From contig NZ_JAHQZU010000004.1 of the NCBI RefSeq assembly GCF_019061185.1, positions 1 to 64,000 of the forward strand: a DNA stretch of 64,000 bases. The letters are read 5' to 3'. The translations under genes and the position numbers were made by a program. The stretch comes from Paracoccus sp. Z118 (GTDB lineage: Bacteria; Pseudomonadota; Alphaproteobacteria; Rhodobacterales; Rhodobacteraceae). A model generated the notes under the pieces. The model ran no database searches, was not told the origin of the DNA, and saw only the letters and a list, made by a program, of their open reading frames with translations. The stretch's first letter is position 1; each line of letters opens with the position of its first letter. This document shows, piece by piece, positions 20,809 to 30,268 of this stretch.

Positions 20809-22179
20809 ATGACGGATCGGGACACGCGCCGGCGCATCTGGGGCTGGTGGTTCTTCGACTGGGCGAGCCAGCCCTATGCCACGCTGCTGCTGACCTTCAT
20901 CTTCTCGATCTACTTCGCGGAAGTGGCGCGGGGCGCGTTTGTCGCACAGGGCATGACACCCGAGGCGGCGGGCGCAAGGGCGCAGACGCTGTGGGGCTAT
21001 GCGCTCGCCCTCTCCGGGGTTTTCATCGCCGTGCTCGCCCCGGTGCTTGGCGCGGTCGCCGACACGTCGGGGCGGCGGATGCCGTGGATCAGGCTGTTCT
21101 CGCTGTTCTACATCATCGGCGCGGCGGGGCTGTGGATCCTCGCCCCCACCGATCCGCCGCTGGTTCCCGCGCTGGTCTTCTTCGGCCTCGGCCTGATCGG
21201 GATGGAGTTCGCCACCATCTTCACCAACGCCCTGCTGCCCTCGCTCGGGCCGCGCGAGGAGGTCGGGCGGCTGTCGGGCGGCGGCTTCGCCTTCGGCTAT
21301 CTGGGCGGGGTGCTGTCGCTGGCGATCATGCTGGCGCTGTTCGCGGAAAGCGCCGTCAGCGGGCTGACGCTGCTGGGGAACCCGCCCGCGCTTGGGCTGG
21401 ATGCCGGGGCGCGGGAAGGTACACGCTTCGTCGGCCCGTTCACCGCCCTCTGGTATGCGGTGTTCATGATCCCGTTCTTCGCCTGGGTGCGCGAGCCTGC
21501 CGGGCCGCGCCGCCCGGTTCGGATCGGGCCTGCGTTGGCCGATCTGGGCCGGCTGCTCCGCAGCCTGCGGCACCGGCACTCGCTGGCGGCGTGGCTCGTG
21601 TCGTCGATGCTGTCGCGGGACGGGCTGAACGGGCTCTACGCCTTCGGCGGGGTCTATGCGGGAACGGTTCTCGGCTGGCCGGTGATCTGGTCGGGCGTCT
21701 TCGGCGTCATCAGCGCGCTGGCCGCCGCGCTCATCAGCTGGCTGGGCGGGCGGGCCGACCGGCGCTGGGGGCCGAAGCCGGTCATCATCGGCTGCACACT
21801 GGTCCTCGCCGCCGTCTGCACGCTGCTGGTCGGCATGGGGCGCGAGGCGATCTTCGGCGCGCCCTTCGCCCCCGGCTCGCGCGCGCCCGACGCGATCTTC
21901 CTGCTGTGCGGCGTCGCCATCGGCGGCGCGGGCGGGGCGTTGGCCGCCGCCAGCCGAACGATGATGGTGCGCCACGCCCATCCCGAACGCGCGACCGAGG
22001 CGTTCGGCCTCTACGCCCTGTCCGGCAAGGCGACGGCGTTCCTCGCACCCGCCAGCATCGCCGCCGTCACCCAGATCTCCGGCAACCAGCGCCTCGGCAT
22101 TTCGCCGCTGATCGTGATGTTCCTTCTGTCGCTGCTGCTGCTAAGATGGGTCAACCCTGAGGGAGAGAGCGAGCAGTGA
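20809..22179 (+). CDS. MFS transporter, UMF1 (Atg22-like) family
   Basis: A 456-residue permease with about 12 transmembrane segments. It has the family start (RIWGWWFFDWASQPYATLLLTFIFS) and a middle cytoplasmic loop, and is of the UMF1/Atg22-like type. The start is taken at ATG 20809 (MTDRDTRRR), preceded by GGGGGCGG; another ATG 33 bp upstream would add an unconserved stretch. The stop overlaps the mepA GTG start by 3 bases. Substrate unknown, possibly amino acids or sugars by family precedent. Confidence 0.85.
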   Translation: MTDRDTRRRIWGWWFFDWASQPYATLLLTFIFSIYFAEVARGAFVAQGMTPEAAGARAQTLWGYALALSGVFIAVLAPVLGAVADTSGRRMPWIRLFSLFYIIGAAGLWILAPTDPPLVPALVFFGLGLIGMEFATIFTNALLPSLGPREEVGRLSGGGFAFGYLGGVLSLAIMLALFAESAVSGLTLLGNPPALGLDAGAREGTRFVGPFTALWYAVFMIPFFAWVREPAGPRRPVRIGPALADLGRLLRSLRHRHSLAAWLVSSMLSRDGLNGLYAFGGVYAGTVLGWPVIWSGVFGVISALAAALISWLGGRADRRWGPKPVIIGCTLVLAAVCTLLVGMGREAIFGAPFAPGSRAPDAIFLLCGVAIGGAGGALAAASRTMMVRHAHPERATEAFGLYALSGKATAFLAPASIAAVTQISGNQRLGISPLIVMFLLSLLLLRWVNPEGESEQ

Positions 22180-23039
22180 TCCGCAAGACCCTGAAAGCCG
22201 CCATGGCGCTGGCGCTTGCCGCCGTCATGGCGCAGCCCGTCCTGGCCGAGCCGCTGGCCAAGGACGTCTTCGGCGCCCAGAGCGTCGCCAACCGCGCCCA
22301 GCCGCAGGCCATCGGCGGCTATTCGCGGGGCTGCGCGTCGGGCAACGTGCAGTTGCCGGAAAGCGGCCCGACCTGGCAGGCCATGCGGCTGTCGCGCAAC
22401 CGCAACTGGGGCCAGCCCGAGCTGGTCGGCTTCCTAATCGGCCTGTCGCGGGCGGCGACGCAATATGGCTGGCCCGGTCTTTACATCGGCGACATGAGCC
22501 AGCCGATGGGCGGGCCGATGCTGACCGGCCATGCCAGCCACCAGATCGGGCTGGACGCGGACATCTGGATGCTGCCGCCCTCGTCCCTGCGTCTGTCGCC
22601 CCAGCAGCGCGAGAACATCTCGTCGCAATCGGTCGTGCGCGGCGGGGTCGCGGCCAGCGACCTGTGGTCGGCGGCCCATCACGGCATCATCCGCGCCGCC
22701 GCCAGCGACCCGCGCGTCGCCCGCATCTTCGTCGATCCGGTGGCAAAGGTGATGATGTGCAACGCCGAGCGCGGCGACCGCGCCTATCTGCGCAAGATCC
22801 GCCCCATTGGCGGGCACGACTATCACTTCCACGTCCGGCTCGCCTGCCAGGCGGGATCGCCCGGCTGCGAGAACCAGGCCGCCCCGCCCCCCGGCGACGG
22901 CTGCGAAGAGGCCGCGCAGTGGATTCGCAACCGCATCGACCCGCCGCCGCCCGCGCCGCCGAATCCCGATTACCGCCACCCCCGCAGCTACCGGATGAGC
23001 GAACTGCCACGCGCATGTCAGGCCCTCGTCTCGCGCTGA
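22176..23039 (+). CDS. mepA: Penicillin-insensitive murein endopeptidase MepA
   Basis: A 287-residue M74 (LAS-fold) metallopeptidase that cleaves peptide cross-links in peptidoglycan. It has an N-terminal signal peptide (cleavage near VLA/EP, about residue 24). The zinc-binding HASHQIGLDADIWM and the second histidine motif HDYHFHVRLAC are both intact. Cysteines are consistent with disulfides. The start is a GTG overlapping the preceding stop (GTGA), so translation is coupled to the transporter. Confidence 0.9.
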   Translation: MIRKTLKAAMALALAAVMAQPVLAEPLAKDVFGAQSVANRAQPQAIGGYSRGCASGNVQLPESGPTWQAMRLSRNRNWGQPELVGFLIGLSRAATQYGWPGLYIGDMSQPMGGPMLTGHASHQIGLDADIWMLPPSSLRLSPQQRENISSQSVVRGGVAASDLWSAAHHGIIRAAASDPRVARIFVDPVAKVMMCNAERGDRAYLRKIRPIGGHDYHFHVRLACQAGSPGCENQAAPPPGDGCEEAAQWIRNRIDPPPPAPPNPDYRHPRSYRMSELPRACQALVSR

Positions 23040-24001
23040 CGGCGGCGCTCGCGCTGGGACTGGCCGCCGCCTGCGCGGGGGCGGTGCCGGTCTCGTCCGC
23101 CGCGCCCCCGCCGCTCGCCTCCTCCCCCGCCCCCGCGCCGCTCAGCGTGGAGCATGTGGGCACCTTCGTCTGGCGGGTGCCCGAGGAGGATTTCGGCGGC
23201 TTTTCCGGGATCGAGGTGTCGGACGACGGATCGACCTACACCGTCCTTTCCGACCGGGCGATGCTGCGCTGGGGCAGCATCCACCGCGACCGGCAGGGCC
23301 GCATCCGCGAAATGACCGCCGCCGGCGCCGCCCGGCTGCGCGACCAGAAGGGCAAGCCCCTTCCGCCCGGCTGGATCGGCGATTCCGAAGGCATGGCCAT
23401 CGGCCCGGAGGGTGAGATCTATGTCAGCTTCGAGGGGATGGTCCGTGTCGCCCGCTACGACACGCCCGATTCCCCCTCGACCCCCATCGAGGGACATCCC
23501 GGCTTCCGCAAGCTCAGCCGCAACACCGCATTGGAGGCGCTGGCGATCCTGCCCGGCGGCGCGCTGCTGACGATCCCCGAAGCACGGCCCGCCGGGGCGA
23601 AGGAATACCCCGTCTGGGTCCGGCGGGACGGCGAGTGGACGATCCCGTGGACGATCCCGCATCTGGACGGCTTCGCCCCCGTCGCCGCCGATATCGGCCC
23701 GGACGGTCGGCTCTATCTGCTGGAGCGGGACTTCAAGGGCCTGATGGGTTTCGCCTCGCGCGTGCGCCGCTTCGATCTGGGCGAGGGTGCGCTGGGGCCG
23801 GGGCGCATCCTGCTGACGACGCGGTTCCGGCAGTATGACAACCTCGAAGGGCTGTCGGTCTGGGATGACGGGCTGGGCCTGCGCCTGACGATGATCTCCG
23901 ACGACAACTTCGTCTTCCTGCAACGCACCGAGATCGTGGAATACCGCATCCGCGAACCGGCGGGCGAGCATTACGGGGCGGCGGGCGGCAATCCCTCCTG
24001 A
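23015..24001 (+). CDS. Phytase-like/esterase-like beta-propeller lipoprotein
   Basis: A 328-residue protein of the esterase-like activity of phytase family (PF13449). The first 20 residues form a lipoprotein signal (LAAAC), so it is probably tethered to a membrane after lipidation. It has repeats of the type GIEVSDDGSTYTVLSDR, SEGMAIGPEGEIYVSFEG and ADIGPDGRLYLLERDF, as in beta-propellers. Its start overlaps mepA by 25 bases in another frame. Whether it hydrolyses phytate, esters or simply binds a ligand is unknown. Confidence 0.75.
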   Translation: MSGPRLALTAALALGLAAACAGAVPVSSAAPPPLASSPAPAPLSVEHVGTFVWRVPEEDFGGFSGIEVSDDGSTYTVLSDRAMLRWGSIHRDRQGRIREMTAAGAARLRDQKGKPLPPGWIGDSEGMAIGPEGEIYVSFEGMVRVARYDTPDSPSTPIEGHPGFRKLSRNTALEALAILPGGALLTIPEARPAGAKEYPVWVRRDGEWTIPWTIPHLDGFAPVAADIGPDGRLYLLERDFKGLMGFASRVRRFDLGEGALGPGRILLTTRFRQYDNLEGLSVWDDGLGLRLTMISDDNFVFLQRTEIVEYRIREPAGEHYGAAGGNPS

Positions 24002-24064
24002 CCCGCCCGGCGGAACGAAACCGGGGCATCCGCCGTTCCGAACTGGCCTCGTTCGGGTAGGTGA

Positions 24065-25132
24065 ATGCCCAGTGACACAGGAACAGTCGTCGATCCCCAG
24101 GATGCCGCAGAGGGCGCCGGGCTGGTCTATGTCAGCGACGCCGAGCCCGGCATCACCCGCCGCCGCGCCGGCAAGGGGTGGAGCTTCCGCGGCCTCGATG
24201 GCAAGCCGATCCGCGACAAGGGCGAACTGGCGCGCATCAGGGCGCTGGCGATCCCGCCCGCCTATACCGACGTCTGGATCTGCCCCGACCCGAACGGCCA
24301 TCTTCAGGCCACCGGCCGCGACGCGCGGGGGCGCAAGCAATACCGCTATCACCCCCGCTTCCGCGAGGTGCGCGACAGCGCCAAATACGAACGGATGCTC
24401 GACTTCGCCCGCGCCCTGCCCGCCCTGCGCGAGCGGGTGGACGCGGACCTGTCCCGCCGGGGCATCCCGCGCCAGAAGGTGCTGGCGACCGTCGTGCGGC
24501 TGCTGGAAACCACAATGATCCGCGTCGGCAACGAGGATTACGCCAGGCAGAACAAGTCCCACGGCCTGACCACCCTGCGCGACCGGCATGTGGACATCTC
24601 GGGCGCCGAGGTGCGGTTCCGGTTCAAGGGCAAGTCGGGCAAGCAATGGGACCTGTCCGTCCGCGACCGCCGCATCGCCAATATCGTGCGGAAAAGCCAG
24701 GATCTGCCGGGGCAGCATCTGTTCCAGTATCTCGATGAGGACGGCGAGCGGCGCGAGGTCACGTCGGGCGACGTCAACGCCTATCTCAAGGACATCACCG
24801 GCAGCGACATTACCGCCAAGGACTTCCGCACCTGGACCGGCACGGTTCTGGCGGCGATGGCGCTGGCCGAATACGAGGCGGCCGGCAGCGAGGCCGCCGC
24901 CAAGCGCAATGTGCGCGAGGCCATCGACCGCGTGGCCGCCCGGCTGGGCAACACCCCCACGATCTGCCGCAAATGCTATATCCACCCGCAGGTGATCGAC
25001 AGCTATCTGGCCGACGATCTGGTGCTGGAGATGCGCGAGGAGATCGCGGACGAGCTGGACGGCACCGGCCTTCGCCCCGAGGAAGCCCAGGTGCTTCGCT
25101 TCCTCGAACAGCGGCTGGCGGCCCGCCCCTGA
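24065..25132 (+). CDS. DNA topoisomerase IB (bacterial, small)
   Basis: A 355-residue type IB topoisomerase, similar to the poxvirus-like enzymes. It relaxes supercoils through a 3'-phosphotyrosyl intermediate. Catalytic features are visible: an Arg in MIRVGNEDYARQNKSHGLTTL, Lys in FKGKSGK, Arg in KDFRTWTGT, and Tyr305 in CRKCYIHP. Length is normal for the family. It is common in alphaproteobacteria and not essential. Gene start is ATG 24065; no strong ribosome site is seen. Confidence 0.93.
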   Translation: MPSDTGTVVDPQDAAEGAGLVYVSDAEPGITRRRAGKGWSFRGLDGKPIRDKGELARIRALAIPPAYTDVWICPDPNGHLQATGRDARGRKQYRYHPRFREVRDSAKYERMLDFARALPALRERVDADLSRRGIPRQKVLATVVRLLETTMIRVGNEDYARQNKSHGLTTLRDRHVDISGAEVRFRFKGKSGKQWDLSVRDRRIANIVRKSQDLPGQHLFQYLDEDGERREVTSGDVNAYLKDITGSDITAKDFRTWTGTVLAAMALAEYEAAGSEAAAKRNVREAIDRVAARLGNTPTICRKCYIHPQVIDSYLADDLVLEMREEIADELDGTGLRPEEAQVLRFLEQRLAARP

Positions 25133-25185
25133 TCCGCACCCTCGGCGGGGTTCCGTTTCCCGCCGCGATGGGCCACATACCGCCC

Positions 25186-25977
25186 ATGTTCACCATCGCC
25201 ACCTGGAATATCAACTCGCTCCGGCTTCGGTCCGGTCTCGTCGCGCGGCTTCTGACCGAGGAAGCGCCCGACATCATCTGCCTGCAGGAATGCAAGTCGC
25301 CCGTGGACAAGCTGCCGCTGCAGCTTTTCGCGGACATGGGCTACCGCTGGTCGGTCGCGCGGGGCCAGCGCGGCTATAACGGCGTCGCGATCCTCTCGCG
25401 CCTGCCGATCGAGGACGCGGGCGAGCGCGACCACGCGAATCTCGGCCACGCCCGCCACGTCGCCGCGCGGCTGGAAAACGGTGTCACCGTCCACAACTTC
25501 TACGTTCCCGCCGGCGGCGACACGCCGGATCGCACGGTCAACGAGAAGTTCGGCCAGAAACTCGACTATCTCACCGACATGCGCGACGCCTTCCACGCCG
25601 AGCCGCCGAGCCGTTCGATCCTCGTCGGCGACCTGAACATCGCCCCGCGCGAGGATGATGTCTGGTCGCACAAGCAACTGCTGAAGATCGTCAGCCACAC
25701 GCCCATCGAGGTCGCGCATCTGGCCGACGCGCAGGAGGCCGGCAACTGGGTGGACATCACCCGGCAGGACATCCCCTCGGGGCCGCTTTTCAGCTGGTGG
25801 AGCTACCGCAACCGCGACTGGAACGCCTCGGACCGGGGCCGCAGGCTCGACCACATCTGGGCCACGAGCGACATCGCCGCCTCGGGTCACGCCAGCCGCA
25901 TCCTGCGCCCGGTGCGCGGCTGGGAACAGCCGAGCGACCACGTTCCCGTGCTGGCGAGCTTCGACCTGACGGTCTGA
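25186..25977 (+). CDS. xth: Exodeoxyribonuclease III / AP endonuclease
   Basis: A 263-residue ExoIII-family nuclease for base-excision repair. It shows TWNINSLRLR with Asn8, the metal ligand Glu35 (LQECK), the GDLNIAPREDDVW motif and the C-terminal SDHVPV. It acts on abasic sites in double-stranded DNA. The start at 25186 gives the usual family length; an ATG 18 bp upstream is also possible. It converges on nhaC with only 64 bp between the stops. Confidence 0.92.
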   Translation: MFTIATWNINSLRLRSGLVARLLTEEAPDIICLQECKSPVDKLPLQLFADMGYRWSVARGQRGYNGVAILSRLPIEDAGERDHANLGHARHVAARLENGVTVHNFYVPAGGDTPDRTVNEKFGQKLDYLTDMRDAFHAEPPSRSILVGDLNIAPREDDVWSHKQLLKIVSHTPIEVAHLADAQEAGNWVDITRQDIPSGPLFSWWSYRNRDWNASDRGRRLDHIWATSDIAASGHASRILRPVRGWEQPSDHVPVLASFDLTV

Positions 25978-26041
25978 CCGCCTCAGCGGCGTGGGGCCGA
26001 TCCGCGCCGCCGCTCTCGCAGAGGCCCGCCGCCGCCCGCCA

Positions 26042-27622
26042 TCAATGCGGCCCCTGCGTCTTGAGCGTCTCCTCGGCCGTGGCTTCCGCCGCCGCCGTCT
26101 CCTCCCCCACGTCGCTCAACTCGTAATCGGTCAGGTCCATGACATCATGGTCCTCGGCCGCCCACTGCGCCCGCTCCTCGTCGCTCGCATGAGGCGAGAA
26201 CCAGCCCGTCAGCGCATAGATGATCCCGATCACCGGCGAGACCCAGCACGCGAAGCTCAGCGGGATATACGCCAGATGGGCGAGATTCCCGTCCATCACC
26301 CCCAGCCCCAGCGCCGAGATCACGAACGCCCCGCCCGCGTTCCACGGGATCAGCGGCGACATCAGCGTGCCGCCCTCTTCCACTGCGCGGGACAGGTTCA
26401 GCGTCGAATACCCCATCCCCCGATAGAGCGGAGAGAACATCCGCCCCGGCAGCGCGATCGAGATATAGGGATCGCCCGCGACAAGGTTCGTGGTGAAGGA
26501 CGTGCCGATGGCGGAAATCTGCACCGCCGCAAAGGTCTTCACCCGCGTGACGATGGCCAGGATGACGGCCTCCAGACAACCCGTCCGCTCCAGCGCGCCG
26601 CCGAAGCCCAGCGCGATCAGCATCAGCGAGATCGTCCACATCATCGACTGCATCCCGCCGGTGTTCAGCAGCGAGTCGATCGCCTCGACCCCGGTCTCGA
26701 TCTCATAGCCGGACTGGGCATAGGCGAAGACGTCATGCAGCCCGGCGCCCTGATGGAAGATCGCGACGGCACCGCCCAGCAGCACGCCCGCGAACAGCGC
26801 GGGCAGCGGCGGCTTCTTCGTCACCGCGAGGATCAGCACCGCGAAGGCCGGGATCAGCGGGATCAGGCCGAGGTTGAACTCCTCGTCCAGCCGGGTCGTG
26901 ATGAGGGTGATCTGCTCGAAGGACGTCTGCCCCGGCTCGACCAGCGCGTAGCCGGCCACCGCATAGATCACCAGTGCGATCAGCATCGCCGGAACCGTGG
27001 TGGGCAGCATGTTGCGGATATGGTCGAAGACGTTCTGACCGGTAACGGCGGGGGCGAGGTTCGTGGAATCCGACAGCGGCGAGATCTTGTCGCCGAAGAA
27101 CGATCCCGACACCACCGCGCCCGCCGTCCAGACGACCGGCACGCCGAACCCGGCGCCGATTCCCATCAGCGCCAAACCCACCGTGCCCACTGTTCCCCAA
27201 CTGGTCCCCAGCGACACCGACACGATGGAACACAGAAGCATCGCCGCCGGCAGGAACACCGTCGGGTTGAGGATCGTCAGCCCGTAATAGATCAGCGTCG
27301 GCACCGTCCCGGCGGCGATCCAGACCCCGATCAGCATCCCCACTACGACCAGAACGGACAGAGACGGCATGGAAACATGGATCACGTGGAAGACGCCCGC
27401 CCGCACGTCCATCCAGGTCTGCCCGCGCACCACCCCCACCAGCCCGGTGAAGGCCAGCCCCAGCGCCAGCGGGATATGCGGCGTGAAGTCGCCGTAATAG
27501 AACAGCTGCAACGCCAGCAGCCCCAGCGTGAAGACGATCGGCAGCAGCGCCACGCCCAACGAGGGCAGCGTGCGGGGGCCTTGGGTCGCGGTCTCGTCGG
27601 CCGGGGCTGTCGGGTCGGGCAA
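26042..27622 (-). CDS. nhaC: NhaC-family Na+/H+ antiporter
   Basis: A 526-residue integral membrane protein, with about 11-12 transmembrane segments. The conserved stretch SVSLGTSWGTVGTVGLALMGIG, followed by the acidic motif FGDKISPLSDSTNLAPAV, is typical of NhaC transporters. It exchanges sodium for protons, possibly with an organic acid in relatives. It is divergent from cnoX. Confidence 0.9.
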   Translation of the reverse strand: MPDPTAPADETATQGPRTLPSLGVALLPIVFTLGLLALQLFYYGDFTPHIPLALGLAFTGLVGVVRGQTWMDVRAGVFHVIHVSMPSLSVLVVVGMLIGVWIAAGTVPTLIYYGLTILNPTVFLPAAMLLCSIVSVSLGTSWGTVGTVGLALMGIGAGFGVPVVWTAGAVVSGSFFGDKISPLSDSTNLAPAVTGQNVFDHIRNMLPTTVPAMLIALVIYAVAGYALVEPGQTSFEQITLITTRLDEEFNLGLIPLIPAFAVLILAVTKKPPLPALFAGVLLGGAVAIFHQGAGLHDVFAYAQSGYEIETGVEAIDSLLNTGGMQSMMWTISLMLIALGFGGALERTGCLEAVILAIVTRVKTFAAVQISAIGTSFTTNLVAGDPYISIALPGRMFSPLYRGMGYSTLNLSRAVEEGGTLMSPLIPWNAGGAFVISALGLGVMDGNLAHLAYIPLSFACWVSPVIGIIYALTGWFSPHASDEERAQWAAEDHDVMDLTDYELSDVGEETAAAEATAEETLKTQGPH

Positions 27623-27706
27623 ATGCGTGCTCCTGCAATGGTTGCATCAAGGTCGCGCCAGCTTACGCCCGCAGGCCGCAAAACTGAACCCGCGCATTCA
27701 CGGCCC

Positions 27707-27735
27707 TTTCAACCGGTCGTGTGCCGCGCCATATT
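27707..27735 (+). promoter_or_regulatory. Possible cnoX promoter
   Basis: TTTCAA and CATATT are separated by 17 bp and read into cnoX, whose ATG is 35 bp downstream with an AGGAG ribosome site between. The match to consensus is weak. Confidence 0.35.
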
Positions 27736-27769
27736 CCCCCCAACGCAAATCAAGGTTCAGGAGTTCGCT

Positions 27770-28681
27770 ATGCTGCTGCAGGGCGCGAACGATCAGCCGG
27801 CGCCGGCCGGCGATTTCATCAAGGACGTGACCGAGGCCGATTTCATGGCCGAGGTGATCGACAAGTCGATGACCGTCCCCGTCATCGTCGATTTCTGGGC
27901 GCCGTGGTGCGGCCCGTGCAAGACGCTCGGCCCGCAGCTGGAAGCCGAGGTGGCGAAGGCCAAGGGCCGCGTGGTCATGGCCAAGGTCAACGTGGACGAG
28001 AACCAGATGATCGCCGCGCAGCTGCGCGTGCAGTCGATCCCGACCGTCTATGCCTTCTTCCAGGGCCAGCCGGTCGATGCCTTCCAGGGGGCGATCCCAC
28101 AAAGCCAGATCAAGCAGTTCGTCGAAAAGCTGCTGGCGCTCGGCGGCGATGACGGCGGCCTTGGCGCCGCGCTGGAAGCGGCCGAGGCGATGCTGACCGA
28201 GGGCGCTCATGCCGACGCCGCCGAAACCTTCCAGGCGATCCTGGGCGAGGAGCCCGAGAACCCGCAGGCCTGGGGCGGGCTGGTCCGCACCCATCTCGCG
28301 GCAGGCGATCTGGACCAGGCCGACGCCGCGCTGGCGCAGGTGCCACCGGCGGCCGCGACATCCGCCCCGGTCGAGGCGGCCCGCGCACAGCTCGCCCTCG
28401 CCCGTCAGGCGGCGGGGGCCGGACCGCTCGGCGACCTGGAGGCGAAGGTGAACGCCGATCCCGCCGACCAGCAGGCGCGGCTGGACTATGCCACCGCGCT
28501 CCACGCCTCGGGCCGGGTCGAGGAGGCGATCGACCAGCTGCTCGAAGGCTTCCGCCGCGACCGCGACTGGAACGACGGCGCGATCAAGGCGCAGCTCATC
28601 ACCATCTTCGACGCGATGAAACCCACCGATCCCATCGCGCAGAAAGGCCGGCGGCGGCTGTCGTCGCTGATCTTCGCCTGA
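27770..28681 (+). CDS. cnoX: Thioredoxin-TPR chaperedoxin CnoX
   Basis: A 303-residue protein with an N-terminal thioredoxin domain including the active-site WCGPC (about residues 45-49), followed by a helical C-terminal half (from about residue 130) resembling TPR repeats. This is the architecture of CnoX/YbbN chaperedoxins, which protect substrates from aggregation under oxidative stress. The start at ATG 27770 has a strong AGGAG site. It overlaps the next gene by one base (TGATG). Confidence 0.92.
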   Translation: MLLQGANDQPAPAGDFIKDVTEADFMAEVIDKSMTVPVIVDFWAPWCGPCKTLGPQLEAEVAKAKGRVVMAKVNVDENQMIAAQLRVQSIPTVYAFFQGQPVDAFQGAIPQSQIKQFVEKLLALGGDDGGLGAALEAAEAMLTEGAHADAAETFQAILGEEPENPQAWGGLVRTHLAAGDLDQADAALAQVPPAAATSAPVEAARAQLALARQAAGAGPLGDLEAKVNADPADQQARLDYATALHASGRVEEAIDQLLEGFRRDRDWNDGAIKAQLITIFDAMKPTDPIAQKGRRRLSSLIFA

Positions 28682-29316
28682 TGGCGCTGCGCGGCCGCGA
28701 CCTTCCGCGGGCGATCCCGCTGTTCCCGCTGCCGGGCGCGATCCTGCTGCCGCGCGCCAGCCTGCCGCTGCATATCTTCGAGCCGCGCTATCTGCAGATG
28801 CTCGACGACACGCTGAAGACGCCCGAGCGGCTGATCGGCATGATCCAGCCCTTGGGCGAGGGTCTGGCCAGCATCGGCTGCGCGGGGCGGGTGGTGATGT
28901 TTTCCGAACATGAGGACGGGCGGCTGGACATCGTGCTGCGGGCGGCGTCCCGCTTCACGCTGGACACGGTCGAGGAAGGCTTCACCCCCTATCTGCGCGG
29001 AGAGGTGGACTGGTCGGGATTCGAAGCCGACCGGGACGCGCGCGCCGCCACCGATCCGGGGCTGGACCGCGATTCAATGCTGGACAAGCTCCTGCGCTAC
29101 ATGCAGGCGCGCGAGCTTTCGACCGACTGGGAGGCCGCCCGCGCCGCCGACGACGAGATGCTGATCAACAGCCTGTCCATGCTGCTGCCCCTCGGCACCG
29201 AGGAGAAACAGGCGCTGCTGGAGGCCGAGACCCTACCCGAACGCCGCGAGCTGCTGGACGGCCTGCTGGAATACGCCCTGCACGGCGGCCCCGACGACGA
29301 GGAGACGGTCCATTGA
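28681..29316 (+). CDS. Lon substrate-binding-domain protein (Lon N-domain, no protease)
   Basis: A 211-residue protein consisting of a Lon N-terminal domain alone: [30 protein letters not shown] is the typical motif, and no AAA+ or protease domain follows. In many alphaproteobacteria a gene of this type follows cnoX. A role in binding substrate for proteolysis or as an adaptor is a guess from the domain. It overlaps cnoX by one base and the next gene by 4. Confidence 0.88.
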   Translation: MALRGRDLPRAIPLFPLPGAILLPRASLPLHIFEPRYLQMLDDTLKTPERLIGMIQPLGEGLASIGCAGRVVMFSEHEDGRLDIVLRAASRFTLDTVEEGFTPYLRGEVDWSGFEADRDARAATDPGLDRDSMLDKLLRYMQARELSTDWEAARAADDEMLINSLSMLLPLGTEEKQALLEAETLPERRELLDGLLEYALHGGPDDEETVH

Positions 29317-29513
29317 CCGAGCCGAAGACCCCCGAACGCGCCTTCGACCGTCACATGTTGGAGGCGCTGGTCTGCCCGGTCACGCACGGGCGGCTGGACT
29401 ACGACGCCCAGCGGCAGGAGCTGATCTCGCGGACCGCCGGGCTGGCCTTCCCGATCCGCGAGGGCATTCCGATCATGCTCGTGGGCGAGGCCCGGCAGAT
29501 CAAGGCGGACTGA
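29313..29513 (+). CDS. Trm112/UPF0434-family small zinc-finger-like protein
   Basis: A 66-residue Trm112-like protein. The motif [13 protein letters not shown] and the following [15 protein letters not shown] are typical of UPF0434, although only one Cys of the usual Zn pair is seen (CPVTHGRL). Bacterial members of this family are small accessory proteins, in eukaryotes methyltransferase activators. The start is a TTG that overlaps the previous stop (TTGA). Confidence 0.85.
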   Translation: MTEPKTPERAFDRHMLEALVCPVTHGRLDYDAQRQELISRTAGLAFPIREGIPIMLVGEARQIKAD

Positions 29514-29577
29514 CGCCGCCGGGCGGCCGCAATCCGCGCTGATTCGCGCCCCGTGCTGATCGGTCGCGGCGCCCCGC

Positions 29578-29602
29578 CCATCTTCTGTCCTCAAATATCC
29601 CC
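29578..29602 (-). repeat. Partial copy of dispersed repeat
   Basis: A 25-bp stretch, CATCTTCTGTCC..AAATATCCC, matches the core of the longer repeats at 45329-45470 and 47662-47808. It lies in the 157-bp gap between the Trm112-like gene and the DUF1003 gene; the rest of that gap has no recognisable gene. Confidence 0.5.
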
Positions 29603-29670
29603 CGCGGAGCGTCCGGCCTCGCCGCTCCGCGCGACGCTTCCCGGACATGGCCGGTGAAAGCCCGCGCCGC

Positions 29671-30234
29671 TCAGCCCTGCCCTTCCCCTTTCGGAACGGC
29701 CCGCGCGATCTCGTCCAGCCGCGCGGCGATCCGGGCGATGTCGTCGCGCATCGTCAGCAACTCGCTGTGGCGCAGCTCGTCCAGCTTCTCGTGCAGCGCC
29801 ATGATCTCGATCTCGGCCTTGAGGTTGACCTCGTAGTCATGGGCCGCGTCGAGCCGGTCGCGCTGCGCCTGCCGGTTCTGGCTCATCATGATGACCGGCG
29901 CCTGGATCGCCGCCAGCATCGACAGCATCAGGTTGAGGAAGATGAACGGGTAGGGGTCGAACGCCTCGCGCCCCAGCAGCCAGGCGTTTCCCCCGATCCA
30001 CAGCACCAGAAACGCCGCGAAGCCGACGATGAAGCGCCACGACCCGCCGAACCGGGCCACCGCGTCCGCCAGCCGCTCGCCGAAAGTCTGGTTCGCGCCG
30101 TAATCCTGTCCGATATTGCGCGAGATCGGCCGCCGCTCCATCGAGCTTTGCAGCACCCGGTGCTCATGCGGGTTCAGCGCCGCTGGCGGGCGCTTCAGCC
30201 AGCGATGCGCCAGATCTTCGACCGTCCTGCTCAT
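29671..30234 (-). CDS. DUF1003 membrane protein
   Basis: A 187-residue protein matching DUF1003: two transmembrane segments in the middle (FIVGFAAFLVLWIGGNAWL and FIFLNLMLSMLAAIQAPVIM), the conserved RRPISRNIGQDYG-type cytoplasmic motif, and a C-terminal coiled coil of about 60 residues. Function is unknown. It is followed by argC on the same strand upstream by 34 bp. Confidence 0.85.
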   Translation of the reverse strand: MSRTVEDLAHRWLKRPPAALNPHEHRVLQSSMERRPISRNIGQDYGANQTFGERLADAVARFGGSWRFIVGFAAFLVLWIGGNAWLLGREAFDPYPFIFLNLMLSMLAAIQAPVIMMSQNRQAQRDRLDAAHDYEVNLKAEIEIMALHEKLDELRHSELLTMRDDIARIAARLDEIARAVPKGEGQG

Positions 30235-30268
30235 CGCCGCTCCTCCCCCGCGATAATGCCGGGCGGGG

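Noticed and set aside
25991..27769. Open plus-strand frame antisense to nhaC that runs into cnoX
   Set aside because: Only the part from ATG 27770 matches the CnoX family and has a ribosome site. The upstream 590 codons are the antisense of nhaC.
29514..29670. Small gene in the gap between the Trm112-like and DUF1003 genes
   Set aside because: No frame with a ribosome site; the only notable element is the partial repeat.
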